Shown: positions 7,713-16,667, counted from the stretch's first letter. The stretch is DNA of 22,925 bases from S012-113 sp965368405 (GCA_965368405.1 CBDUMS010000058.1:1-22925); one strand, 5' to 3'. Numbers and translations are program-made. Notes: generated by a model not told the origin, from the letters alone.

Positions 7713-9086
7713 TTATTTAACTATGTTTTCTAACCGTGGCGGTCTATTTTGGCTGACCCACACACTGTAATCTCCATTATAGCCAACTCGCTTCTGGAGG
7801 TCTTTGGTTGCGTTAAGGATATATTCCACTTTTTCGTCATCTGGAAGCTTAGCCTCGGCCAAGCTAGTATTGATATCGTTCATTTTGTCAATTACATCTG
7901 ATTCAATATTTCTAAAGATATTTTCATATTTGGCCTCCATAGGGTCTATTGTTCCCAAATGCTCATCAATTATTATATCGGTAATTTCTCTGCCATGTTT
8001 ACGAGACTCAAGAATGTTTCCCCTCCCTGTTACAACGTTGCCAACGGCAAAGACATTATCGAACCCTTCTACTTGAAACCCTTGTGTTCCGGTAGTTTTT
8101 AAATAGTTGCGTACAATCGGTAAGCTGGGTGTTTCTTTTGGTAAACTCCCAATTGAGGATATTAGCATTTCGGTTGTAAAATCGAATTCATCACCGGCTA
8201 TTTCTACTAGTCTGCCATTCTGAATATCTAATCGCTGAAAACGAATACCATTAAACATACCTGACTTTTCAAGAACTTTTTTAGGAACGCAACGGGGCTC
8301 AAACTTAAAAAGGTACTTCTCAGCATAGTTTTCAAGAAGGCGTTGCGAAACTTTTCTGGCTTGAGCTATACCTTCTGGAGTATCCTTCTTCCTTGGATAC
8401 AGTGGCATATCAGCTGCGTCACGTCTATAAAACAAGGTGCAAGGTTCGATATTCAATTCTTCTAAACTGGTCTGGTGCTCTTCCAAAATTTTATTCGGCC
8501 CTCGCTTTTCGATTGTGAACATGTCTACTTCTATGCCTTTCTCTTCTTTTAAAGCTTTTTGTACAAGTTCAATCATAACCACCTTGGCCATGTCTAAGGA
8601 AGCCAAACCTCCTCCCACAATAGCGGTATTATTTTTCAGCTTATACTTTGGACCAGTATAGTTTGGCTCGTGCTTATGATTAAACCAATACACCAAATCA
8701 TTTTGCTTAATTATGCCTTGATTAAAATATTTATCGACGCCATCAACCTCAATTTTTCTGTCATGCCAGGCGCCAATGGCTACAATAACCGCCGAAAAAC
8801 CCCACTGATTAATTAGGTCTTCTATCCGAGCATCATTTCCTAAAGTGAAGCCGGGAACAAATCGAATATTAGGATGAGTCATGCGCTTATCGATGGCCGC
8901 TTCCTCTTTATCCCGCAAGCCAACATGCCAGTTGGGTAAACCGTCTTCAATTTTTCCGTAAGGCAGCATTTTTTGATCAAATACAATTGCGCGATGCCCT
9001 TTTTCTGCTAGGAGAATTGCTGCTTCTGATCCGGCCACCGAACCTCCGATGATGGCTACAAAGTGTTTTCCGTAATGTGGATTCAT
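7713..9086 (-). CDS. FAD-dependent NAD(P) oxidoreductase, adrenodoxin-reductase / GltD-like
   Basis: The 457-residue product is a two-dinucleotide-fold flavoprotein. The N-terminal FAD site is IIGGSVAGSEA (residues 12-22), an altered version of GxGxxG in which serine-valine replaces the usual pair. A second site, IVGGGLASLDMAKVV (156-170), should bind NAD(P)H. The FAD-binding block near the C-terminus reads VFAVGNVVTGRGN (345-357). The layout resembles ferredoxin-NADP reductases of the FprA/adrenodoxin-reductase group and the small subunit of glutamate synthase. However, it lacks the N-terminal iron-sulfur domain of GltD, and only two cysteines (C216 and C266) are present, far apart and not in a CxxC redox pair. 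The electron acceptor is unknown; a ferredoxin is the simplest guess. The C-terminal 85 residues are acidic and helical and extend beyond the core fold. It ends two bases from the convergent M16 gene. Confidence 0.82.
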   Translation of the reverse strand: MNPHYGKHFVAIIGGSVAGSEAAILLAEKGHRAIVFDQKMLPYGKIEDGLPNWHVGLRDKEEAAIDKRMTHPNIRFVPGFTLGNDARIEDLINQWGFSAVIVAIGAWHDRKIEVDGVDKYFNQGIIKQNDLVYWFNHKHEPNYTGPKYKLKNNTAIVGGGLASLDMAKVVMIELVQKALKEEKGIEVDMFTIEKRGPNKILEEHQTSLEELNIEPCTLFYRRDAADMPLYPRKKDTPEGIAQARKVSQRLLENYAEKYLFKFEPRCVPKKVLEKSGMFNGIRFQRLDIQNGRLVEIAGDEFDFTTEMLISSIGSLPKETPSLPIVRNYLKTTGTQGFQVEGFDNVFAVGNVVTGRGNILESRKHGREITDIIIDEHLGTIDPMEAKYENIFRNIESDVIDKMNDINTSLAEAKLPDDEKVEYILNATKDLQKRVGYNGDYSVWVSQNRPPRLENIVK

Positions 9087-9254
9087 TATTCCAAGGTAAA
9101 AGATGATATTCTTACAGGCCTAAGATACACTTATAGTATAGCGGATTAAGTGCGTTAAATCACCGTATTACATGGTTGAACAAAGAAACTACTCCATGAC
9201 TCAAATTACAAATCTATCACACCCAATTATGTTATTTTTTGGGTTATATAAACA

Positions 9255-11654
9255 CTAATTCTTTGCAGGGAACAGCATTGTTTTCTCAGCTGCTGCTCCT
9301 TGGATTTTTTCTTTGGAATAGAGTACTGGAAAATACTCATCGGCCGCCCATGTTGCAAACAAGTTTTTATAATATGGGGATGTTGGATCACCCGATTGGC
9401 CAGGAGTGTTTGTGCCCACGGCGCTATCCCAATCTCCTGTATCAACAATTAGTCTAAAACTTGCTCCGCTTGATTGATTATAATTAGATCCTGTGGAGCC
9501 GGGAGTTGTAGCATTGCCTCCACGCGGAGCTGGTCCTACATTTAGAATATCGCCTAATGAGTCGCCAACAATACGGCCTAGGGCATGATTTAGTTTTATA
9601 TGCTTATTTTTTGCTTGGCCATATTGCCAATAATCCATATCCGAGCCAAGCCGCTCAGTAAGTTTGCTTATTGCTGTTGTAAAAGTACCTGTTAAAAACT
9701 CATCACGAGATGTAGGATTGCCAAACTTTAAGGCTGGATTTTCAATCCATTCAATAATTCTTGTTAGTTGTACACCAAACAAACCTCGAACTTCATCCGG
9801 AACAAATTTTCTTACAGCTTCGCGTCTAATCTCATTCTCCCATTCAACATAAATTGCCGCAGCAACCGAAGATGGGGTAAGAATAAAATCCCAATCCCCT
9901 AATTTAGCCAAGGCTTCTCGAGCAAACTTTTCAGGAATGTCGATCCCCTCCAAATAAGGGATAAGCGTTCTGGCAGGAATAGATAGATAATCCGTTTGTA
10001 GAGACTCCATCATGCTAATCGTTAAGGGACCTTCCTGAGCGAGCACTTCCGAAACACGATCGCCACGATAAGGATCACTCCAATTAAACCCAATAGCACT
10101 CCAATGCTGGTACTCTTCTGGTGTAACATTCTGATTCGCCGTAGCAAAGTATCCCGATGCCGGGTTTACCATATTTGGTTTATCAAGAATTGGCAGATAA
10201 CCATCCCATTCATAGCGTCCGTCGCCCGGTACGGGAACAAGACCACTATGGTTATTTCTAATAGGTGCTATTCCAACGGCTTGCCATCCTATAGTGCCAT
10301 CTTTCCCAGCCCATATCATGTTTTCACCTGGAATATTACTGTAAGCGCACGCTGCTCTAAACTCATCCCAGGTGGTAGCCTGATCCATTCGCAGCGAAGC
10401 CAAATAAGGGGCTCCACCTGGCTCTAACCAAGCACAACGAACAGCGTAAGCTTTATTATTAACGGAATCGATATAGGTTACTGGACCATGGCGGGTATAG
10501 CGAAGCTCAACGAGTGTGTCAGTGCTATTTTTTAAAGGGATAGCTTCTTTTATTACTTCCATGTCCTGCCACTCTCCCTTAAAATTATATTGATTGAGGT
10601 TTTCTGGGTTAAGGTCATAAACATAGAGATCTTCGCCGTCTGTTCTAAAAACCGTAAGACCCCAGGCACCAAACTCATTATGCCCGATTGATATTCCCGG
10701 TATTTCAGGCTCACCTCCTCCTATTACATTCCAACCCGGGGCGACTAAATGAGCCATGTACCGTAATGAAGGAACGGCAATCGATCGATGCGGATCATTC
10801 GCCATAACCGTATGACCAGACGCCGTTTTATCGCCCGAAACAATCCAGTTATTGCTGCCTAAATTAAGATAATGTTCAGCTGGCTCATCGTTCGAGGTCA
10901 TCAATAGTTCAGATTCTGTGAGCTTCTTTCGATCTGCGATTGCCGTAGCTGTAAGATCTTCTTCCGAAAAGCGAACCGAACGACGATATGCTCGGTACAA
11001 CTCTAGTATATTATCATCTAATAATTCTCCCTTTATAGACGGGTCCAATTCGAGTTGAGGTTCTTTCGGGTGAAACCAAACCAGTTCCTTCAAATCATCG
11101 GCACCAATTTTTGCAACAGCACGACCATAATTTAATTCTTGAGTGATATTCCCTAATAGGCCCTGATGTCTAGAAATTACGACTTCAGGCGTCCAATTCT
11201 GTGGTACAATCCCCAATAATTCGAACTCCAATGGCAAATTGTTTTTTTCAATAGCTTCTGCGATATAAGCATTAACGCCATCAACATAGGCCGATACGAT
11301 TTCTTCGCCTTCATCATGATAATAGTTCAACTCCTCGTTCATATCACCTCTAAACTTAAAGAGTCGAGTACCTATATCACGTTTTAGTTCTCTTTCACCC
11401 AGAATTTCTGCTACAGTACCCGTTGCCTGCCTCCGCCAAATCTCAAACTGAAAAAGCCGATCTCGTGCAGCAGCATAACCTTGAGCATAAAATAAATCAT
11501 GCTGATTTTGCGCATAAATATGGTTAATACCCCATTGATCTCGAATGATTTCTACTGGTTCCTGTAAACCTAACAACTCAACCCCATCGTCTTGAACATC
11601 AGAACAAGCGAGTAGGACGATAGTTAAAAAAGATAACTGTATTGCTTTTCTCAT
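9255..11654 (-). CDS. penicillin acylase family lipoprotein (Ntn hydrolase)
   Basis: The 799-residue protein is a penicillin-acylase-family N-terminal-nucleophile amidase. Such enzymes cleave side-chain amides of beta-lactams, N-acyl-homoserine lactones, acyl-amino acids or lipopeptides. A lipobox (TIVLLAC, C17) marks it as an exported lipoprotein. The alpha-chain region shows the family blocks DQWGINHIYA (39-48) and AQGYAAARDRLFQFE (57-71). The autocatalytic cleavage site precedes S267 in LGSNNWIVSG, which would become the N-terminal nucleophile of the beta chain. The family TRHGPVTY block follows further on, and NPCPC-like or other metal motifs are absent. The spacer peptide of around 40 residues before S267 is polar, as expected for a segment removed on maturation. 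Substrate cannot be inferred from sequence alone; the neighbouring proC and oxidoreductase genes give no strong hint. Quorum quenching is possible but unsupported. Confidence 0.93.
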   Translation of the reverse strand: MRKAIQLSFLTIVLLACSDVQDDGVELLGLQEPVEIIRDQWGINHIYAQNQHDLFYAQGYAAARDRLFQFEIWRRQATGTVAEILGERELKRDIGTRLFKFRGDMNEELNYYHDEGEEIVSAYVDGVNAYIAEAIEKNNLPLEFELLGIVPQNWTPEVVISRHQGLLGNITQELNYGRAVAKIGADDLKELVWFHPKEPQLELDPSIKGELLDDNILELYRAYRRSVRFSEEDLTATAIADRKKLTESELLMTSNDEPAEHYLNLGSNNWIVSGDKTASGHTVMANDPHRSIAVPSLRYMAHLVAPGWNVIGGGEPEIPGISIGHNEFGAWGLTVFRTDGEDLYVYDLNPENLNQYNFKGEWQDMEVIKEAIPLKNSTDTLVELRYTRHGPVTYIDSVNNKAYAVRCAWLEPGGAPYLASLRMDQATTWDEFRAACAYSNIPGENMIWAGKDGTIGWQAVGIAPIRNNHSGLVPVPGDGRYEWDGYLPILDKPNMVNPASGYFATANQNVTPEEYQHWSAIGFNWSDPYRGDRVSEVLAQEGPLTISMMESLQTDYLSIPARTLIPYLEGIDIPEKFAREALAKLGDWDFILTPSSVAAAIYVEWENEIRREAVRKFVPDEVRGLFGVQLTRIIEWIENPALKFGNPTSRDEFLTGTFTTAISKLTERLGSDMDYWQYGQAKNKHIKLNHALGRIVGDSLGDILNVGPAPRGGNATTPGSTGSNYNQSSGASFRLIVDTGDWDSAVGTNTPGQSGDPTSPYYKNLFATWAADEYFPVLYSKEKIQGAAAEKTMLFPAKN

Positions 11655-11754
11655 ACCATAAACTATTATTCTATGTTGAATTTAGAGTATTTAAAACAAC
11701 GAACAAGCTAATACTTGTTAAACGGTACGGTAAGACGATGAAATAGAATAATGA

Positions 11755-12543
11755 CTACAGTGAATCAAGCTTATTATAGGAAGTAAGCAGGCCTTTTATT
11801 ACGGCAGAGCTAAACCCCTGATGTTCCATCTCATTTAATCCAGAAATGGTAACGCCCATAGGTGTGGTAACTCTATCGATTTCCTTTTCGGGATGATTAT
11901 TACTTTCTAAAATAAGTTGTGTCGCTCCTTTTATTGTTTGCGCAGTTATGAGCTGAGAAACCTCAGCGCCAAACCCTATCTCAATTCCTCCTTGTGCCAT
12001 AGAGCGCATAAACCTAAGTGCAAAAGCGATTCCGCAGGCCCCAATCACGGTAGCTGCTCCCATTAATTCTTCGTTTATCACAATAGACTTACCAAAATGA
12101 TCAAAAAACTCGCGAACTTCCTCCAGTGAACTCCCTTGGCCAGAAACACAAGTCATTGACTCGCCGAGAGCAATAGCTGTATTCGGCATGGCGCGCACAA
12201 CGTCAATGCCGGGTAGCTTTGTGCTAATTAATGAACTTTCCACCCCCGTTATAACCGACGCAACCACCGGACCTGAGGCGATAACCTCGGAGGAAATTTC
12301 ATCGAGAAGATCACTTATCTGGTGTGGTTTTACAGCAAGAATTACCAAATCGGCTCCTTTAACAGCCGACGCATTATCCATGGTAATATTAACACCCAAA
12401 TCAGCAAACTCTTGAAGGAGATGAATACGCCGGCGTGTTACGGTAATACTTTTCGGGTCCGTGTAGCCTGACTTAAGCATTCCTTTTGTAATTGAGGCAC
12501 CCAAATTACCTCCGCCTAAAATCGATATTTTTTTAAAACTCAT
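11755..12543 (-). CDS. proC: pyrroline-5-carboxylate reductase
   Basis: The 262-residue enzyme catalyses the last step of proline synthesis, NAD(P)H-dependent reduction of 1-pyrroline-5-carboxylate, in the cytoplasm. The N-terminal Rossmann motif ISILGGGNLGASI (7-19) is followed by VILAVKPHQ and by the MPNTAIALGESMT block that contacts the substrate. The C-terminal dimerisation helices carry the family signature around TPMGVTISGLNEMEHQGF. The length is close to the usual 265-280. It lies between the acylase lipoprotein and the ABC exporter on the same strand, with gaps of about 100 bases on both sides, so it may have its own promoter. No other proline-pathway genes (proA, proB) are in the window. 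Assignment is secure. Confidence 0.95.
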   Translation of the reverse strand: MSFKKISILGGGNLGASITKGMLKSGYTDPKSITVTRRRIHLLQEFADLGVNITMDNASAVKGADLVILAVKPHQISDLLDEISSEVIASGPVVASVITGVESSLISTKLPGIDVVRAMPNTAIALGESMTCVSGQGSSLEEVREFFDHFGKSIVINEELMGAATVIGACGIAFALRFMRSMAQGGIEIGFGAEVSQLITAQTIKGATQLILESNNHPEKEIDRVTTPMGVTISGLNEMEHQGFSSAVIKGLLTSYNKLDSL

Positions 12544-12654
12544 ATGATCTCCAATTCTTTATCTGAAATAAAAGTACTGAACTTCTTTAGAAGACTGCGG
12601 AAAGCAGTTAAAAATGATACCAAAACTTCTTGTAATGGAAAGAAGCAGAAAAAA

Positions 12655-14484
12655 CTAGTGAATATTCTGCATTTCGCGTAGTGACTGATAAACGCCCTTA
12701 CGATCAATCAACTCATCATGGGTGCCCCTTTCAACAATCTGACCTCTTTCTATGACCAAAATTTCGTCGGCGTGCTGTATTGTGCTTAAGCGGTGTGCAA
12801 TCACCAACGATGTTCGATTCTCCATAAGCTTTGTAATTGCTTCCTGCACAAGCATTTCTGAGTGAGAATCTAACGCGGACGTGGCCTCATCTAAGATAAG
12901 TATTGGCGGGTTTGCTAAAATTGCTCTTGCAATACTAATCCGCTGACGTTGACCCCCGGATAGCTTAGCCCCATCTTCTCCGACGGAGGAGTTATACCCA
13001 TCTTCCATTTCGATAATGAACTGATGCGCATTGGCGATTTTGGCAGCCTTAATTACTTCCTCTTCAGAAGCGTTTTCCTGGCCAAAAGCAATATTATTGA
13101 AAACCGAGTCATTGAACAGGATCGATTGTTGCGTAACAATGCCCATATGCTTGCGTACCGACTCTATCTTACAATTGGGCAGAGGAATGCCATCAATGGT
13201 AATTTGGCCTTCGCTAGGGTCGTAAAAGCGCGGGATAAGGTCGGCAATCGTTGATTTACCACCACCAGACATTCCAACCAAGGCAACTGTTTTACCTTTT
13301 TCAAGCGTAAAGTTAATGTCGCTTAAAACTGGTTCGTTTTCATAAGCGAACGAAATTTTTTCAAACTTAATACTTGAGTCAAAGGTAGCCTTATTAACAG
13401 CATCAGGCTTGTCAATGATTTTAGGTTTGATGTCCGTTACCGCAAATATTCTTTCGGCACTTGCAAGAGCTCGCTGAATGTTAGACATTGAGGTAGATAT
13501 TGATTTTGCGGGTTGCAACACTCTACTGAATAAAATTATAAACGTTATAAAAGAAGGGGCACTTAGTCCGGATTCGGAATCTAGTACCATGGATCCTCCC
13601 AAAAGTAATAACCCGGCGACTACAATAATTCCAAGAAATTCAGATACCGGACCAGCCATGTCGTATTTCATAGACATGTTGATCGACAACTTAGAATAGT
13701 TATCAACCTCTTTGTGAAATTTTCTAAGAATATAGTTGTTGGCCGAAAACGCCTTAATTAAGCGAATGCCACCTATTGCTTCGTTGATTTGATTTGCGAT
13801 GGAGCCCAGCGTATTTTGGGTATTAGCTGCAGCATTCTTTAGTTTTTTCGCAATTCCTGCTATTAAGCCCCCTGATATTGGCAATAAAATAAGCGAATAG
13901 AGGGTTAGCATGGGTGATATAGAAAAGAGTGCAATAAAGTACCCTATTACCAAGGCCGGATCGAGTAGAATAATCTTTAGAGAATCCTGTGTTGCGCCTT
14001 CTATCTGCTGCACATCGCTGGTCATTTTTAATACTATATCGCCTTTTCTTTCTGTTGTGAAGTATCCTATATCAAGACCCAATGTTTTACCAAAGACATC
14101 ATTCCTTAAATTACGCACAACATTCACACGAATGATCGCTAATAATAAAGATGCTAGAAATCGAAATAAATTTGAGAAAAAGGAAGTGATGATTATGGCA
14201 ATAGCAACAAAAACCAACGCACCAAAGGCCCCTTTACTGGCAAGGTAGGTATTGAAGTAATAATTGAAAATATCAAGAAAATAATTGGGGTCTAAAGTAA
14301 ATTCTGGCTTATCAATACTCGTTAACTCTACTGCATCTTTAATGAAAAGCACATCAAGCATTGGCCCAAGCAGAGCAATATTAACTACGCTAAAAACGAC
14401 ATAGAAAAGCGCTGTAACCACATACTGTGGAATGTACCAACCTAGGCCTCTGGCATAAGATAAAACTCTTAAATAAGTATTCAT
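12655..14484 (-). CDS. MsbA-like ABC exporter (fused permease-ATPase)
   Basis: This 609-residue half-transporter has an N-terminal type IV (type I exporter) membrane domain of six helices (about 15-340) fused to a nucleotide-binding domain (about 372-609). The ATPase motifs are complete: Walker A GMSGGGKST at 404-412, Q-loop around Q452-Q453, signature LSGGQ at 508-512, Walker B ILILDE at 528-533, and switch histidine H564 in IAHRLS. It should act as a homodimer in the inner membrane. The family includes MsbA, which flips lipid A-core, and multidrug exporters. The Bacteroidota setting and the Wzi-like outer-membrane gene 36 bases upstream favour envelope lipid or glycan export, but a drug or peptide substrate cannot be excluded. 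The first periplasmic loop is enlarged (about 42-85), which differs from compact MsbA. Confidence 0.92.
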   Translation of the reverse strand: MNTYLRVLSYARGLGWYIPQYVVTALFYVVFSVVNIALLGPMLDVLFIKDAVELTSIDKPEFTLDPNYFLDIFNYYFNTYLASKGAFGALVFVAIAIIITSFFSNLFRFLASLLLAIIRVNVVRNLRNDVFGKTLGLDIGYFTTERKGDIVLKMTSDVQQIEGATQDSLKIILLDPALVIGYFIALFSISPMLTLYSLILLPISGGLIAGIAKKLKNAAANTQNTLGSIANQINEAIGGIRLIKAFSANNYILRKFHKEVDNYSKLSINMSMKYDMAGPVSEFLGIIVVAGLLLLGGSMVLDSESGLSAPSFITFIILFSRVLQPAKSISTSMSNIQRALASAERIFAVTDIKPKIIDKPDAVNKATFDSSIKFEKISFAYENEPVLSDINFTLEKGKTVALVGMSGGGKSTIADLIPRFYDPSEGQITIDGIPLPNCKIESVRKHMGIVTQQSILFNDSVFNNIAFGQENASEEEVIKAAKIANAHQFIIEMEDGYNSSVGEDGAKLSGGQRQRISIARAILANPPILILDEATSALDSHSEMLVQEAITKLMENRTSLVIAHRLSTIQHADEILVIERGQIVERGTHDELIDRKGVYQSLREMQNIH

Positions 14485-14520
14485 ATTAAAAACTCCGCTG
14501 CAAAGCTACTGGCTTATTGA

Positions 14521-16212
14521 TTAAAACTCCTGTAAACGCTGTGCTATATTCCAACGTAAAGAGACATTGTAAATGGTAGATTTCTGATCGAACTGCGCAT
14601 CAACACTATTCTGGTTGCGATAAATAAGCTTTGCATCGAAGAAAGTATTATGCCAAATCATATAACTGGCAGTAAGGTCAAAGAAGACAAGGTCGGTCGC
14701 AATGCCCTGTCCTGTAAAGTTACCCTCATCACTATTTCGTGTATTATAGTCTTTCAAAATTTCTTTACCGTAATTATTTGTACCATCATCGAGTCCATAA
14801 TTAGCTAATATTAGTTTGCCAGCCAACGATAATTTTGGGATCGGCTGGTAGCGAACAATAGAAATGAACTCTTTAAAGTTTGCCCCAAGAGGGTGTGCCA
14901 TAGGTTGTCTGTAGTTGGCATAATTTGAATAGATAGTACTATGGGTATAGGTATAAGGCCGTGCGGAGTTATACTCTAGTTGAACATCCAGATTATTGAC
15001 GTTAAAAACATCAATATATTTTAGCCCCACCTGGTAAGCAAACTTATTGCCCCACCAGCCTTTGTTATTTATAAACTCATCAACCTTGAGCTCGTCCAAA
15101 ACAAGCTGGCCGTAAAGTGAGAAGTGCTGAAGAAAATTCCACTTTGCATCTATTCCCAGCAAGGCGTTGTCGAGGCTACCATATTGTTGTTCTAAAGATC
15201 GGTAGAAAATTATTGGGTTTAGATAACCGAGTTCAAAATGGCTATTCCCTAAGGAATCCTCCCGGCCGAAAATAACGGATTCAAACACCCCAAGATTTAC
15301 ATTTTTACCAATATTAAAACTCAACCTGTGCGAAACAATATACTTTTTAGGAAACTGGGTGTTTCCTATTGAACCACCCGAATAGCCGTAAGCGTCGGCA
15401 AAAACCTGAGTGAACAGGTTTGTATAATTTAAACGCCAAACATTCGTATTGATTTTTAGAAATAGCATTGGAGGGCTAAAATCCGACCAAATAAGGGAGC
15501 GGTAGCCATCGCCCCAAAACTGACGGTCGTGACCAAATTGAAAATTAATATGCTTCGTTGCATTAAAACTGATATAGCCCATAGCTGTGAAAAAGTCATA
15601 GCCCTGATCTCCAAAGGATTTTCTAAAACCTTCGCCTGGGATAACCTTGTACTGGCCTACCCAATCTCTAACATAAAGCGGACTCCGCATTTGGTTCTCG
15701 CCAAGAAAGGTATAGAAACCAACCTTCTCGTCAATCATACCTCTAATTTGTATCCCTCTTGTGTTAATATAGGTATAACGACTGTCTGCGGTTTCACCGC
15801 CAATACTTAAATGAAGCACTGGGTTCACATGAATTTGTATGGCATCTTTTTTATCGGCACCATATAAAAAATCCGATTTATATTTATAAACCGTATTCCA
15901 GATCGGCTTCGGGTTCAGATTATCATGTGTACTCGTCCACTCCCAATTATCATTAGCCAAATAACTACGATTGAACTCACTTGATTTACTTAGCGATCTA
16001 TTTTCGTCTGCTAAAGAATCTAAAAAAGATCCTATGGCTGTTCGAGAATAGGGCTTTACTGCACTGTGGTGATTAGGTGCAAATTTTCCACCTCTAATTT
16101 CTAGTCTGTCAATCAAATGATAGTAATCCTTGTTTAGAGGGGCATTTGTTCCTTGCCCAAATCCAATAATTGGAGCAAAAAATAGTATGAAAAGGACTCT
16201 GCTATATCTCAT
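14521..16212 (-). CDS. Wzi-like capsule-assembly / RemB-type outer-membrane protein
   Basis: The 563-residue protein has a signal peptide (VLFILFFAPIIGFGQ, residues 6-20) and then alternating hydrophobic-polar strands rich in Tyr, Trp and Phe, typical of an outer-membrane beta barrel. The N-terminal block around YYHLIDRLEIRGGKF and HHSAVKPYSRTAIGSFLDSL resembles the start of the Wzi capsule-assembly family. The block FGHDRQFWGDGYRSLIWSDF (227-246) is the most distinctive conserved patch. In Bacteroidota, members are also annotated as gliding-motility protein RemB. Wzi acts as a surface lectin that holds capsular polysaccharide. It is first in the minus-strand series and 36 bases upstream of the ABC exporter. 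Upstream it diverges from the L31 gene. Barrel and family are likely; whether the role is capsule, gliding or something else is open. Confidence 0.75.
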   Translation of the reverse strand: MRYSRVLFILFFAPIIGFGQGTNAPLNKDYYHLIDRLEIRGGKFAPNHHSAVKPYSRTAIGSFLDSLADENRSLSKSSEFNRSYLANDNWEWTSTHDNLNPKPIWNTVYKYKSDFLYGADKKDAIQIHVNPVLHLSIGGETADSRYTYINTRGIQIRGMIDEKVGFYTFLGENQMRSPLYVRDWVGQYKVIPGEGFRKSFGDQGYDFFTAMGYISFNATKHINFQFGHDRQFWGDGYRSLIWSDFSPPMLFLKINTNVWRLNYTNLFTQVFADAYGYSGGSIGNTQFPKKYIVSHRLSFNIGKNVNLGVFESVIFGREDSLGNSHFELGYLNPIIFYRSLEQQYGSLDNALLGIDAKWNFLQHFSLYGQLVLDELKVDEFINNKGWWGNKFAYQVGLKYIDVFNVNNLDVQLEYNSARPYTYTHSTIYSNYANYRQPMAHPLGANFKEFISIVRYQPIPKLSLAGKLILANYGLDDGTNNYGKEILKDYNTRNSDEGNFTGQGIATDLVFFDLTASYMIWHNTFFDAKLIYRNQNSVDAQFDQKSTIYNVSLRWNIAQRLQEF

Positions 16213-16278
16213 TAAGGCAGTCTAAATGCTTAACTTTAGTTTGAAAATCAATAATATCATCAAATTAAAGCTAAAATA

Positions 16279-16309
16279 TTTGAAGATATGTTCTAAATAG
16301 CTAACTTTG
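16279..16309 (+). promoter_or_regulatory. Bacteroidota-type promoter for the L31 gene
   Basis: A perfect match to the primary sigma-factor promoter of Bacteroidota is visible: TTTG at 16279-16282, a 19-base spacer, and TAACTTTG (TAnnTTTG) at 16302-16309. The predicted transcription start, about 5-7 bases after the second element, is near 16315, giving a leader of roughly 40 bases before the L31 ATG at 16357. It lies in the 144-base divergent gap between the Wzi-like gene and L31. Placement, spacing and orientation all agree, which makes this the best-supported promoter in the window. Confidence 0.8.
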
Positions 16310-16356
16310 TGCTCCCTTATGAGAAAGCGCCGTTTTTGGCTATAAAGAATAGAATT

Positions 16357-16602
16357 ATGAAGAAGGAAATACATCCGGAGTATAAAGAAGTAGTTTTTCA
16401 GGATTTGCAAACTGATTTTAAATTCATGACCAAATCTACAATGACTTCCAGTGAAACCGTTAAATGGGAAGATGGAAATGAATATCCGCTCATTAAACTT
16501 GAAGTTACAGCTGATTCTCATCCTTTCTATACAGGTAAGAAGATTTTTGTTGATACTGCAGGTAGAGTTGAGAAATTTAACAAGCGCTACAAGAATAAAT
16601 AA
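16357..16602 (+). CDS. rpmE2: 50S ribosomal protein L31, type B
   Basis: The 81-residue protein, starting MKKEIHPEYKEVVFQD, is ribosomal protein L31. It has the usual ITADSHPFYTGK-like block (here VTADSHPFYTGKKIFVD) and the terminal RVEKFNKRYK. It contains no cysteine at all, so it is the zinc-free type B (C-minus) form. The reading frame remains open upstream to a GTG at 16309, but that codon lies inside the promoter's second element and upstream of the likely transcription start. The extra 16 residues are also unlike L31. The ATG at 16357 is therefore the start. The gene has its own promoter and a strong terminator right after it, so it forms a single-gene transcription unit. Confidence 0.96.
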   Translation: MKKEIHPEYKEVVFQDLQTDFKFMTKSTMTSSETVKWEDGNEYPLIKLEVTADSHPFYTGKKIFVDTAGRVEKFNKRYKNK

Positions 16603-16622
16603 GCTTTAAAAAAACTATTTAG

Positions 16623-16660
16623 AAGTCTCCGGGATTAGTTTGCCGGAGACTTTTTTATTT
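16623..16660 (+). terminator. intrinsic terminator after rpmE2
   Basis: A perfect 10-base-pair stem (AAGTCTCCGG at 16623-16632 with CCGGAGACTT at 16643-16652) encloses a 10-base loop and runs directly into a T-rich tail (TTTTATTTTA). It sits 20 bases after the L31 stop. It is unusually close to the next gene, whose ATG is at 16668. Confidence 0.93.
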
Positions 16661-16667
16661 TAGTACC

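Noticed and set aside
9209..9216. Minus-strand TAGATTTG as a promoter for the flavoprotein gene
   Set aside because: It matches the second promoter element, but no TTTG occurs at the correct distance upstream, and single elements are common by chance.
9226..9247. ACCCAA / TTGGGT inverted repeat after the acylase gene as a terminator
   Set aside because: The stem is only six pairs, the loop is long, and no T-run follows on the minus strand.
12594..12608. ACTGC-GGAAA-GCAGT hairpin between the ABC exporter and proC
   Set aside because: Only five pairs and no T tail in the direction of transcription; too weak to call as terminator or regulator.
14501..14508. Minus-strand TAGCTTTG just before the ABC exporter gene
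   Set aside because: Again only one element is present; the base run at the -33 distance is not TTTG, and the leader would be only about 10 bases.
16222..16521. 99-codon minus-strand open frame across the L31 promoter and gene
   Set aside because: It overlaps L31 on the opposite strand, has low-complexity Phe/Ile/Leu-rich composition from AT-rich DNA, and is interrupted by the known promoter region.
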